DNA of 64,000 bases. Source: Lonicera japonica (Eukaryota; Streptophyta; Magnoliopsida; Dipsacales; Caprifoliaceae). A model generated the notes under the pieces. The model saw only the letters and a list, made by a program, of their open reading frames with translations. It did not search any database and was not told where the DNA came from. The stretch covers positions 42,967,001-43,031,000 of the forward strand of contig CM038468.1 of NCBI GenBank assembly GCA_021464415.1. The letters are read 5' to 3'. Below are positions 16,333 to 27,341 of this stretch, piece by piece (position 1 is the first letter of the stretch; each line of letters begins with the position of its first letter). Position numbers and translations under genes: made by a program.

Positions 16333-19055
16333 TCACGCAAGGAATCCAAGTATCTCCCCATTCTTCTTGGCCAGCCGAATCAGCCCTTGTCTTTGCTTCT
16401 GATCTGCTCCTATCGATTTGCAGAACTCTGTTATTACCTGTGTATGAAATTCTTCGCATCAATACACATATATATAAAAAAAAAAGGTTGCTGTATAATT
16501 GGGTTTTACGGTTTTCTATGAGTAAATGTAAACCAATTACACTGCCTCAGCTCCTGCCTCCTGCTCTTTCATTATTTTATAATTTTTTTGAAAGTGTCAT
16601 CACTTTTAGGGTGGGTTTGTTTTGTTTTCTGGAGCCTGGTTCTAAGATCTGATTTTGAAGTTCAAAAAATAAATCTGAAAAATCTGTTTATTTTCTATTT
16701 GAATAAATCTTAATAAGTAAATATCATATTTGGTCATTAAACTATTGCAATAGTAATAAATTGGTCACTCATCTTTATTTTGTTATATCTTGTCCATTAA
16801 ACTTTCAAAATGGTTACAAAATAGTCACCCCGTCTAAATTGGCCGTTAGACATCGACGGAATCAAGGTTATTTTGCTCAAAATACCAAATATCTACTATT
16901 CCTCCTCGTCCCTCCTTTCCATCCGGTACCACCACACTGAAGACCCTCCAGTGCCACCCACACAATCTCTTTCTCTCTCTCTCTCTCTTTCAAATACCTT
17001 AGGCCTCGTTTGGTTCACGAAAGAGAAATCAATTCTCTTGTCCAAAACTTTTATAATTAATGCTTGAAAATCACATAGGAAAATCAACACCATGTGTTTT
17101 GAGAGGAATGGTTTTACCCCTACTTTCCCCTCTATCGAGAAAGTATTTCTGGAATTTGTACTTACCAAACAAAAGAAATGAAAGACTTTCCTTTCTTGAA
17201 TCCTTGAATCTGTTAACCAAACGAGACCTTAATCTAACTTAAACGTATACAAAAGCCAAAAAGTCTCTCTTTTCAACTTTAAACTCACCACACTACAAAA
17301 AATCCTTTTTTCCCTCTCCACCCTTCCTGTCTCCTCTTCTTCTTCATTTACTCATCAAGAAAAAAATAAAATTCTTTTACTACACAAAAAATTTCAATCT
17401 TTACAGCTTAAAAGACACAAAAATCTCATCTTTGTAGCTTAAAAAGACCCAATAAAATTGTAATATAGTGAGAAAGAGGGACCCATTTTGGAACAAGCAA
17501 TGTGACTGTTATAGAGTTAAGGGAAGAAGAAGAAGAACAGGGTCCCCCTCCTCTGTTTGCATCACATATCACTTTAAAGACTCCTTTTACGTGACTATCT
17601 AATTTTGCATCTCAATTTTAGGTTAGTGTTCTTGATTCTATTTTGATTTTTGTACCATTTAAGCTCTTTTATTTAATGAGTAGCTGTGGTGTGGGCGGTG
17701 CCGGCGGGGTAGTATTGGCCGGAGGTGAGGAGAGAAGATGAATAGTAGATATTGGGTGTTTTTACCAAAATAACCCTGATTCCGTCAATATGTAATAGCC
17801 AATTTAGACTGAGTGACTATTTTGTAACCATTTTGATAGTTTAATAGTCCAGATAGAAAGTATTAAAGATGACTAAATGAGTGACCACTTTGTTATTATT
17901 GCAATAGTTTAATGGCCAAATATAATATTTACTCAATCTTAATAAAAGTTAAATATATTGATTAGAAAAAGAAGATGATTAAACGGGTCCTCTTCTCTTC
18001 CTCTCTTCTTTTCTCTTCTTCCCTCTTTTTTTTTTTGGTAGATCTAGGTGGTTGTGGTGGAACAGTGATATGAGGTGGGGGTGGTTGGTGGCAGCGACTA
18101 GAATTCCAGTTACGGTGGAGAGGGTAGAATAAGTGTTTAATAACCATTTAAACCATTAAAAACTATTAACCACCGAATTATTTAGAGGCAAAATAAGTGA
18201 TCAAATCTAAAAATTAAAGCAATCGAACAGAATTTTTAATATCTGAAGTTTGAATTTTTAACCCATTCAAACTTCAGATGGTGAAACAAATGACCCCTTA
18301 ATAAAAACTACAAATCTTGCTAAATTTGTTATCCTTTCTTATTTTTTATGAACTGATTGTCTTAATTACTAGAATATGTTTAACCCCATGGGTAGAATTT
18401 ACCCTTAAAAGTCAGTTGACAAGAGAAGGACGCCCATTTGTTTATAGCCATCCCTATGTTATCTTCATTTTTCCTGTGTAAGATATTGGTTCTTGACAGA
18501 GTAGTTTCGGAGAATTTTACCATCCACCAAACTAATGTTTTTAGTAATTTTTCATTTTTTTTTAATCTCACAGGCACCTTCTTTATATATATACATACAT
18601 ATAGAGAGGATATATGTATTTAAACATATAAAATATGGAGATATTATTATCAGAGAAATAGTTAAATTGCGGAGTATACAAAAAATGAAAGAAAGAAAAA
18701 AATAGAGATAATGATTGGGTGTTAATTAATATACCAGAAAAAAATAGAGATAATGATTGGGTGTTAATTAATATACCTGAGAGTGAAGAGCAATTGCTTT
18801 TCCTCTAAGCTTATTGAAGGTCTTCTTTCCAATAATATTGCGGGTGGCCACCACTATTGGAGCAAATAGCCCTTTCCCTTCGTTCACATTCTTCATCACC
18901 GGACAGAATCTCACCGGCTTCCGGACCCGAACTCTGGCCGGCGCTGCTGCCTTGCTCAGGGCCGCGTAATCCTCGCCGGAGATTGATGTTCCATAGAAGG
19001 ATGAGGAAGAACACAAACCTGTTTTAAACCCAGTTGCACAAATTGAAGTGGCCAT
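16333..19055 (-). CDS. PGR5: PROTON GRADIENT REGULATION 5, 2 exons
   Basis: PGR5 is a small chloroplast protein required for antimycin-sensitive cyclic electron flow around photosystem I. It works with PGRL1 at the thylakoid membrane. Exon 1 is 19055-18777 (93 codons) and exon 2 is 16437-16333 (34 codons plus stop), giving 127 aa, close to the usual ~130. Residues 1 to about 55 are a Ser/Ala/Arg-rich chloroplast transit peptide. The mature part contains the hallmark blocks MKNVNEGKGLFAPIVVATRN and KLRGKAIALHSQ in exon 1, and VITEFCKSIGADQKQRQGL plus the C-terminal LGFLA in exon 2. The end reads NGEILGFLA, whereas I recall NGERLGFLA in Arabidopsis. The 2,339-bp intron holds a long-TIR transposon, and the donor site lies at the edge of a 42-bp duplication. 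Identity is very firm. Confidence 0.95.
16717..17934. mobile_element. Mutator-like non-autonomous transposon with long TIRs and 11-bp TSD
   Basis: Terminal inverted repeats of about 220 bp (16717 to about 16940, and about 17690 to 17934) pair block by block, for example 'ttaaactattgcaatag' against 'gcaatagtttaa' and 'caaaatggttacaaaatagt' against 'attttgtaaccattttg'. The ends read gtaaatat...atatttac. An exact 11-bp direct repeat, aatcttaataa, flanks the element at 16706-16716 and 17935-17945. Long TIRs with 9-11-bp target duplications are the signature of Mutator-like elements. No transposase is present; the interior contains a MITE (17002-17229) and pyrimidine-rich text. It sits inside the PGR5 intron. 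Confidence 0.85.
17002..17229. mobile_element. MITE, copy 2, nested inside the Mutator-like element
   Basis: The ends are ggcctcgtttggtt and aaccaaacgagacc, near-perfect inverted repeats. The interior is homologous in reverse orientation to 911-1218. Because it lies entirely within 16717-17934, it either inserted after or travelled with the host element. Length is 228 bp, with no coding capacity. Confidence 0.8.
18694..18777. repeat. Perfect 42-bp tandem duplication at the PGR5 splice donor
   Basis: Units 18694-18735 and 18736-18777 are identical over all 42 bases. The right edge of the second unit is the last base of PGR5 exon 1, so the duplicated segment includes that base and the GTATATTAATT donor. 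A second, intronic copy of the donor motif therefore lies 42 bases downstream on the minus strand. The exon context of the real donor is CAG before GTATAT. The decoy has CTG there, so the true site should still be preferred. Confidence 0.9.
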
Positions 19056-19845
19056 TGAATGAAGAGAAAATTAAAAACAAATATTTATCAGTTAAAAATT
19101 TTACTCTTCTGGAGAGCTTGTGATGATAAGTGGGTTCTGTTTCTTATGATATGAGAGGATCAGGATTTTAATTGATTGGTAGTGTGTGAGAGTTGAAGAG
19201 GTGCGGAGAGCCACTCATACTTGTGGGTTGGATTTTTTTGGTTTCTTTTTTCCTTTGTACCTCAAAATGCAAATAAAATTGCATGATGTAGTATTTTTTT
19301 TTTATTTGGTTATATTCTCCTTGTTTTGCATTGAATTTGTTTTATTGCCCATCATATAATAAAAAAATCGTAAGAATATCGAATCACTTTTATCTGTGGT
19401 TTTTTGTGAGTGTCAAAATTTTTGGGATTCCACAATAAAATATTTAAGCATTTTAAATACAAATAAGGGTGATAATAAACATAATTAGAGACTAGATATT
19501 TTGTTGAAAATTGATTTATCCGGTTGATTTGACTCTCAATTCAATAGTACTTTTGTGTGTAGGTATATTTATACGAGTTTATTATTAACACATATTAAAA
19601 CACTCTTTAATACTTTAAATTAGTTCGGTCTTTAAAGATTGAATATGTGTACATTGACTCGGCCTTTAAGGATTGAATATATGTACACATATTTGGTTCT
19701 TAAGGGCCGAGCTAATGTAATTTATTTTACTAAAAAGTAGTTCGATCCCTAAGTAGACAAGTAATTCTGAGAGAAAGAATTAATAAGACTTAAGCTCCTT
19801 TGGAAAAACATATTTGTACACACTTAGTGGACTAGATTGATAGTC

Positions 19846-20138
19846 TTTTTTTTTGGTGTATTAACATGCGATGTCCGGGTTAGGTTTCACGTACTTTGAC
19901 TAACCCTCCTTCGCAGTTTGGACCATATTACTGCTGGCCATAGAATGTTTTTGTGATAGTCTTTTTTTTTTGTGTATTAACAGGCGGTGTCTGGGCTAGG
20001 TTTCGCGCACCTTGACTAATCCTCCTTCGCAGTTTGGACCATGTTACTGCTGGCTATAGAATGCTTTTACAGTCTCCGAGATTTGACTTGGGGAGCTCTA
20101 AGTCGATCGTGGTAACTACTGGTCCAAGTCTAATAGTT
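19846..20138 (-). mobile_element. Compound SINE (two tandem units) with 16-bp TSD
   Basis: A 16-bp exact direct repeat, gactagattgatagtc, flanks the element at 19830-19845 and 20139-20154. Inside are two related units, each beginning with a T-run (poly-A tail of a minus-strand element) at 19846 and 19962. Each is followed by a block like 'ggtgtctgggctaggtttcg' and 'ccttcgcagtttggaccat'. The inner boundary repeats 'tgatagtc', the end of the target site, suggesting a second insertion or duplication at the same tail. A single related unit lies at 52498-52605. No coding capacity. Confidence 0.8.
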
Positions 20139-20437
20139 GACTAGATTGATAGTCAAATCAACCGAAGGAATCACCCTTCAACAAAATCTCCATTCTTTAA
20201 TTTTATTCACCTTTACCCTTATCTATATACAGTGTGCTTAAATCTTTTATTGTGGGAATTTCTAAATTTGTTGGCACTTACACTTCTAATAAAATTTACC
20301 TATTTTTTTTTTGTTGTTTCTAAGGGTACAACATAAGTTGCTTTCCATACTGCATTAAAAAGTTAAAATGATTAATGTGGTTACATATATTATGTTTTTG
20401 AGTGAGTTTACCAATCAAGTAAATTGTTTTCTCGGTC

Positions 20438-22152
20438 TGTTAGCATATATAAACATCTTATTTTATGTATATAATTAATATAATCAAATCTCAATCTTTC
20501 CCAAATCCTTTTGATCATATATTCCATATTTAAGTAATTATTTATTCCTTATTTATATCATGTACACCGCCTATATAAGACTCTTCAATTTTAATAGTTA
20601 AAAATTATCAATTCAATATAACCATTCTCTTTCATTCATATTCTTAACATGGTATCAAAGCGTAAGATCCTCTTGTTCTGAATTTTTTTCATAGGTCTAT
20701 TATAGCCGTGCAGGTTATACATATCGTCGTCCGCTGGACTACTATGACCACCCGAAAGAACTACCACGCCGTTGCCCTCTCTTTAAATCCCACACCTTTC
20801 AACCTCCAAAAAGCTTCTCTAAAGGCTACTGTTTTCAAACTAACCATCTAAATCCATTTTTAAACAATCCTATCTTTACCCACAAAACCCACTGTCACTA
20901 TGTTCAAAAATATTCACCACGCCTCCCCATCTCAAACCATTGTTCATAATCACTATCAGATCCAGCCAAACTTCAACCACACTTCAAACCACACAAATTC
21001 AATCAAACAATCTCTCTCTCTCTTGCCGGACAACCGCTTACGCTGGATCACCATGCACTCTATGAATCAAATTTGCCACAATTACTATACTATTCTCATT
21101 ATTACACCATCACTCATATAGTCATATCCTAAACACTAGCCTCAACCCAATTGTCCCCACACCCATTTATGAACCAAAACCCATTTTCACTAATTTACAA
21201 ACCAAACAAAAGCTTAAAAATACCGTTGACCCCACTAGTACCCAAAGCAACAACTTATCACCACTGTAACCCCCCAAAAAAATAAAAATAAACCATACAG
21301 TACCGCCAATGCGTAGCCTCCGTATTTCACGAGCCCAAGTGCGCCATCGCCTCAATGCAGTCACTTAGCGCTTTCACGAACTCATGCCGGTATTCATGTA
21401 GGATCTTAAATTTTGTCAGTCTTTGTGCCCGGACTTAATAGCGCTTTTGCATGCTCGCCACTTTCAAACTGAAGTTGGTATTAATTTACTACTTCAAGTT
21501 TGAGACGTGATAATAAAGTATCCACACCATAGCCGTACCTCTTCACTTGTGTCAGGCAATTAGAACTGGACTTCCATCATGCTGAACAACTAGAGACGAA
21601 CTTCGCACTCTAACTGGACAGCCAGAGCCAACCTCCTCACTTGTGTTGGACAACTAAAACAAGACCTCCATTGTGCTGGACAACCAAAGCCGACATCCTT
21701 AACTGCCAAAGACCTCTATGCCAGTCCACCATTGTGCCAGATCGCCTCCTCCCACAATCATGCTGGATCTCAATCAGTGCTAATTCTCACACCGTTTTCT
21801 CCACCTCTGGTATCCCCGTCAAACATGCATCACACAAGCCAGTTCATCAGCTCACCAATAATCACTTCTGCGTCAACTGAAGACGTTAAAGACTTCACTT
21901 TCAAACTCAAGTTAGTCTATCAATTACCTGCTTGAGTTTGAGGGGATGTTAACATATATAAATATCTTATTTAGGTATATAATTAATATAATCAAATCTC
22001 AATCTTTCCCAAATCCCCTTTATCATGTATTCTATATTTAGGTGATTTTATATGCAGTATTTATGTCTCGTACAATATTTATACAAAGCACCTCCATTTT
22101 AAAAGTTAAAAATCATTAATTCAATATAATCATTCTCTTTCCATCATATTCC
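20438..22152 (+). mobile_element. Small non-autonomous LTR retrotransposon (no gag/pol)
   Basis: The 5' LTR (about 20438-20648) and 3' LTR (about 21947-22152) are ~210-bp similar sequences, both starting TGTTA.CATATATAAA. Directly after the 5' LTR, tggtatcaaagc matches the initiator-tRNA-Met primer binding site used by plant Copia-type elements. Directly before the 3' LTR, gtttgaggggat is a polypurine tract. The ~1.3-kb interior lacks recognisable retroviral-type proteins. It has a degenerate short repeat (ttgtg.tggacaac-type units at about 21550-21750). The LTRs differ visibly and no clear target duplication remains, so this is an older insertion. Confidence 0.8.
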
Positions 22153-23640
22153 TCCAAAAGGGCCATGATTCGTCTTATAATATATTTGAAATATGTTTTG
22201 TTTGGAATTATTGTTTAACTTAAACAAAAAGTAACTAAAAATTTGTTATGTTTGAAGTTCTTTATAAATTTGATTGGAAAGCGAGATCATGTGAATGAAT
22301 TCAAAAGATTTGGATAAATGAAGTCAAAATATAAAATAGCAAGATAAAATTTTAAATTGTATCCGTAGAAGACGTGCTTAAAACCTACATAAAAAAATAT
22401 TAAGATTTAATGTAATTTTGTGTCTGTTTGGTTAAGAAAGGAAAAAAATTATACATTACATTATTTTTTAGTGTACATTTGGTTTACATTACAGTTTAAA
22501 AATAATGCATAGGTAAATGACATTTTTTTCATTTACCACACTAATCAAGCACATTATTTTGCAAGTAAGCTTTTATTTTTTTGGTCCATTGTAACAATGT
22601 GAGGAAAGAGAATAAGAATTCCACTATTAAACTCTATCGAAAATGCTAAAGTGGGTAGTCTCGTACAAACTGAACAAACATTTTTTAACTCGTGAAAAAC
22701 TAATTCATTTTCCAACATTTTACAGATAATCACACATCAAACATGAACCGATAACCTACAACTTTTGACTCAAAAGCCACATTGAAAAAACATACCATTT
22801 TCATAGCCTCCATTCAGTTGGTGGTGTTAGAAATATAAAAACACTATTGTATTTCGGCAACTTGTTGCTAAGTATGTGAAGATATATAATTATGCAAATA
22901 GTGACTAAACGGACTTTTGATTTTCAATATCTATTTTTCAATGACATGTTGTTGAGATGAAGTCTGTATTTCGATCACACCTCGCCAGCAATAGTATGCA
23001 AAATGGGTGACATATCACTAGGAAAATGCAAAAAAATAGGAACTATTTTGAGTAACTTGTGGCATACATAAATAAATCAATAAAGTTTGTAATGTTAAGA
23101 ATATTTGTTATATTTAAGATAAAAGTAAGAGGTGGCCTTATCAGGCCCCATATTATATTATATCATACCTATTGGCTTTGATTATTTGAATTTTTAAGGG
23201 CATTATTACCTACGCATTAAATTTTACTTGTTTTCGCTCAATTGCTTATTTTTACTCAACTCACTAATTTTTTTACTTAACTATACTTTTCCATGAACAC
23301 CTCTATTTAACATTGTATTTGTCTCATATGTAACGGATATACTCCGAATGTGTTTTTTTTTCTAAGTGCCTTAGTATATATGCAATGGTATGTGGTAACT
23401 TATTCACTATATATATGCCGTAAGTATCTTTTGACTAATATTTATTCGATTCATATCTAATGATGATTTACATTAGATCGCTGCACATGCGTCGGGTCAG
23501 TCTGTACACATAGGTATTAATAAAAATATTGAACCTTTTTTTTAAAATTTAAAATAAAACCAACTAAAATTTAGTGCGTAAATAGTAATACTCATTTTTA
23601 TGGTTCAATTTTAATACAATTGGTCCGACCCATCACATTA
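22153..23640. other. Intergenic region upstream of the TMEM45-like gene
   Basis: AT-rich sequence without a recognisable gene. An open frame cannot be supported anywhere in it. No clear transposon ends were found. The last ~260 bases before 23902 probably hold the promoter and leader of the downstream gene; a C-rich leader with 'cttcttcaaag' and 'ctctggagaaaatcc' precedes the start. Confidence 0.4.
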
Positions 23641-23901
23641 CTCGGGTCATGCCAACGACTTTGTAACGAGAACAGATCACAACAACTCTCGTTTGGACGA
23701 AGCCCTGCTCTTCTTCAAAGTCCGCCTTCCAAACTCTGGAGAAAATCCCCTCATCATTTCTCTTCAACAACAAGGTAAACCCACTAAATCTCGATCTACA
23801 CCTTCAATTCCACAAGCATAAAAAAAAAATCCTAACAATTTTCACCACAAACCCTATAAAATTGTCACAATTTTGAACAAACCCTTAATTTAAACATACA
23901 C

Positions 23902-24768
23902 ATGGCCTCATTGGCAACCCATTTCTCTGCATTCCTCTTCCTCTTCCCTCTCGGCACTCGCCGCCTCTTATGCTCTTTCTCTCTCTACCTCAAGAACCCT
24001 TCTCTCTACCGATCAAGAATCTGGTACTTCTCCCAACCCAAATGGAAAAACTTCGATTTCTATGCCCTCTTAATTGCTCTCCCCATTGCCTCTTTCTCCC
24101 ACCTTTTCCTCTTCTTAGCCTTCACCGGCCACCCCACTTACCGTTTCTCCTTCTTGCAGCAATCAGTTGTTGTATTCTTGTTCTGGGTGTTGGCAATTTT
24201 GATTGTTTCCCGGGAAATTTGTGACCTTTTTCCAATTCCAGAGAATTTTGTATTCATTTTCGCCTCGGTTACGTTCTTGATTGAGTTCTTGATGAATGGG
24301 AAGGCAATAACGGGTCTTGGTGGGGTTGCATACGAGTTGTTAGGTGAATTGACCCTTGTTTGTGCTGCTTGTTGCTTGTACCTGTCAATTAGGCCAACGG
24401 CTTTTTTTGCTGAGTTCTTGCTTTCTTGTGGGCTTGTGATGAAGGGGACTTGGGTTTTGCAAGTTGGGTTGTCACTGTACACGGATCCCTTTGGGCTTAA
24501 GGGGTGTGAGAAGATTTCGATATCTCCGGTTCCGGGGAAGAATGATTTGAAGTGTGCGCTTGAAGGAGATAGGTTGAGGGGTATGGCTGTGGTGAATCTT
24601 GTGTTTATTGGGCATTTGATTGTGATTTTGATGGTGAGTTTTGGTTTGTTCGGTTTATTGTGTCGTAATCCGAGTATGAGGTGTGGTGAGGTCAGCAAGC
24701 CTTTGCTGGCAGAGCTTGAATCAGAGAGTATGCTGATGCGCCCTCTTCCTGAATTTGACATAGAATGA
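23902..24768 (+). CDS. TMEM45/DUF716 family multi-pass membrane protein
   Basis: An uninterrupted 288-aa frame, with the ATG at 23902 preceded by an A-rich leader. The protein is strongly hydrophobic. About six to seven membrane segments are visible (near residues 7-25, 52-75, 85-105, 113-130, 140-165, 170-190 and 230-252), joined by short loops. The C-terminal tail (from about residue 258) is hydrophilic and acidic. Length, topology and blocks such as FAFTGHPTYR-like text and GWALLQVGLSLY-like text (here GTWVLQVGLSLY) fit the plant TMEM45B-like DUF716 family, which has no well-established biochemical role. Codons shift from C-rich in the first third to G/T-rich later, but the frame is unbroken. 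No intron is needed. I am confident of the family, not of any function. Confidence 0.9.
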   Translation: MASLATHFSAFLFLFPLGTRRLLCSFSLYLKNPSLYRSRIWYFSQPKWKNFDFYALLIALPIASFSHLFLFLAFTGHPTYRFSFLQQSVVVFLFWVLAILIVSREICDLFPIPENFVFIFASVTFLIEFLMNGKAITGLGGVAYELLGELTLVCAACCLYLSIRPTAFFAEFLLSCGLVMKGTWVLQVGLSLYTDPFGLKGCEKISISPVPGKNDLKCALEGDRLRGMAVVNLVFIGHLIVILMVSFGLFGLLCRNPSMRCGEVSKPLLAELESESMLMRPLPEFDIE

Positions 24769-25455
24769 GAGGTTCTTGATTTATTTTGCTCTTTTGTATT
24801 GTGGTAGAAAGCCAATTTTCGTAGAAAGTATCAGTCTTTTTTGGTGTGAAAGTTCTTTTAAGTCTCTCAGGTAGATTAATGTTAACACTACTTTTTTAAC
24901 TTTTACATTTTGCTCTTGTTGCTGGCATAGATAATTTTTTTGTTTGATATAAAACAGTTTTCTTCTAATGTTGTTCTCTTTGCAATTAGAAATGTCGTGG
25001 ACTCGTTGAATTACTTTGTGTGTTTGTTTTGTTGTTAAATCTCTTTGAACAAACAGGTAGTCTTATGGAATATTGTGTCCGTTGTAGGCATTAGATGATC
25101 TCGTGTCTAGTGTCATTGAAGAGTTGATCTTGTCTTCTGCCTTTGAGATATTTGTTGGATGGAAAGCTATTGATGAATAACAAGTAATATGAAACGGAAA
25201 AATAAAAAAAAAGAAGTAGAATGCTAACCCTGAGAGCACAAAAGAACCAAGTTAACACAATACATCAATGCAAGATGGACCACCACACTCATTTAACCAA
25301 CTCTAAGACTCCGTTTAATAGCAACATGGAAAATGATAAGAAAAGCAACTAATTTGGGTGAGAAGATGGAAAATAAGTTGAGGGATGTGGTGAGATGCTC
25401 TCCATCTCAAGTTCATTTTTTGTGAGTATATATGTCCTCCATGAAACCACCCGCG

Positions 25456-25489
<34 letters not shown>

Positions 25490-26790
25490 CGCGCGCAAAG
25501 AAATTTTTTCCATGGAAGAAGCAAAAAACAAGAGTTAATCTCACTACATCCCTCAACTTATTTTCCAACTTTTCACAAAAATACATTGTTTTTCCTATTA
25601 TTTTCCATCTTGTTTTCAATGGAGCTTAACAATATATATATACATATATTGTGAGAAGAAATTGACACAATATACATCCACATTATGAATGAAGGTCTGC
25701 CTCATTAATAATTTTGTATTACTTTCTTTTCAAATGCATTAAACCTTTCCATCTTGCTGCTACCACTCTTGGAACATGGGTAGCGAAGAGGTGATCCAAG
25801 AAACCATTCTGAAACTCTTTATCATTTCAACAAAGGACTTGTAGCATTGCTAGTTTTTCTTCTTCTTTTTTTGTATTATTTTTTGCTAACATATTGTGGC
25901 CATGGTATAGAAGCGTCTCTCTTAAATACATGTTAGGTGTCAAGGATTATAGTTCTTTAATTGGTTGCCTGTGGGTGGCAAAGATCTAATCCAAGAAACA
26001 ATTTGAAAACTTTTTGTCTTTTCAGTAGAGGAGTTGTGAACCGTTGCTCGTGTTTTTTCACGAGTCTCTGCTGAAAGACTTGTGAACATGGATCACAAAT
26101 GTCTATCTAATTGAAACACACACGGGATATCAAAGATACTAAACTCCAGTATAATAATGAGGATGTTGTTGTATTGTTTATGTCATTTTAGCAAAATCAC
26201 ACTGTATATGTATTTTTGGAATTACTATTATCTACTCAATAGTCTAGAAAAAAATGGATTCCGATTGCCTTCATGTAATGCAGCCTCATATTTTAATTAA
26301 TGTGCTTATTGATTTGAGTACTTTTTGTCCTTTATGGCTTGGGAAGTAATACACATTTTCTCCAAAAGAATTCGTACAACACTTGTTTATATACGACAAA
26401 AGATGCTATGTGCGCAAACACCCATTGTAATCTCAATTCACTAGAAGTTCCATTGAATGTAACTCATCAAGAATTGTTTAAGTTGGACGGTCCATAATGA
26501 GAGATGAGGCATCGTTTATGAGATTTGATACTTTTATAAATTCAATCTTTTCTCCTTTTTTTTGGCGAGTTTTTTTTATTTTTGCCTGTTAGTTAAAATG
26601 CAGACATTTTCTTTGGGTCAGGGACTACTCAAAGTGAAATTATGCTGTTACTTACAGGTAGTAAGCTAATTATTATCAGTTTTCTTTTGCTCAAGTTCAT
26701 TGCAAGAATGAAGATTGAATCATTAAATATATAAAATCTTACATCTAAACCAGCAAATACTGTATCAATATTATAATATCATTTTGTTTT
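24769..26790. other. 3' flank of the TMEM45-like gene and intergenic DNA
   Basis: The first few hundred bases are probably 3' UTR. A MITE with a homopolymer-C core lies at 25309-25625. A pair of similar segments around 25740-25900 and 25930-26090 share text such as 'ggtgatccaagaaacca' / 'atctaatccaagaaaca' and a 'ttgctgaaa...gacttgt'-type block, suggesting a diverged tandem duplication. No coding region can be supported. Confidence 0.45.
25309..25625. mobile_element. MITE with a 33-base poly-C core
   Basis: Ends ctccgtttaatagcaacatg and cttgttttcaatggagc are inverted repeats, and pairing continues inward (ttgagggatgtggtgaga against ctcactacatccctcaa). At the centre is a run of 33 C residues (25456-25488), bounded by CGCG on the left and GCGCGCGC on the right. 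A sister copy without the C-run is at 28474-28761. The run may be a true expansion in the hairpin loop or may be affected by sequencing or assembly. Confidence 0.75.
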
Positions 26791-26793
26791 CAG

Positions 26794-26874
26794 ATTTTGG
26801 AGTTTTAAAATCATTGAGGGGCCAAGTGATGAATATGCTGAAAACTTATTGGCAGCAGATAAGCATTGGTTGAG
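26794..26874 (+). other. Isolated exon-like segment, unidentified
   Basis: An 81-bp open stretch is bounded by a good acceptor (tttgttttcag) and a donor (ttgaggtaatt). In the frame open across it, the product includes IEGPSDEYAENLLAADKHWL. I do not recognise the protein, and I found no matching neighbouring exons on the plus strand. The minus strand here is downstream of the ARPC2B stop codon. It may be a decayed gene fragment or coincidence. Confidence 0.25.
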
Positions 26875-27341
26875 GTAATTCTCCTTCATATCTCTCGAGT
26901 CTAACTTTTTTGAGTAGTTCTGTTTCATATTTTATTTCTCATTTCCTTTGTATGAATAAATTGGGATCTAAATGCCAACTTGATAGAATTAATTGCGAAC
27001 ATTGATGCATGGTTACCAAATGTGTAGAAAGGGAGTATCAAATATATATATGGCTTGGATACGCCGTCAATACACCGGATAAGTGTCTCATACTCCAAAT
27101 ATGCCTCCTTCACAAAAATAGAACTATTATTTTATAATTTGATGTTAGTGGAACAGTTCTCAATCTTGGACCGCCTTTATTTTTGATTTGTATGACAAGC
27201 TTAAAGGAGAAATTCAATATTATCCATGGCTAATGAAGTTAGGTGTAAATCCTTGGAAAAGCTAGTAGTTTATTCATTATGATACTTCAAAGTTACATCT
27301 GCAACCAAACAGACTTTTTCTAGCTGAAAAAAAATAAAATA

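Noticed and set aside
24138..24815. 225-aa minus-strand open frame
   Set aside because: Antisense to the TMEM45-like gene. The plus strand has coherent membrane-protein topology; the antisense product has no recognisable family.
25315..25629. Poly-Gly and poly-Pro open frames around 25456-25488
   Set aside because: They are only translations of the 33-C homopolymer.
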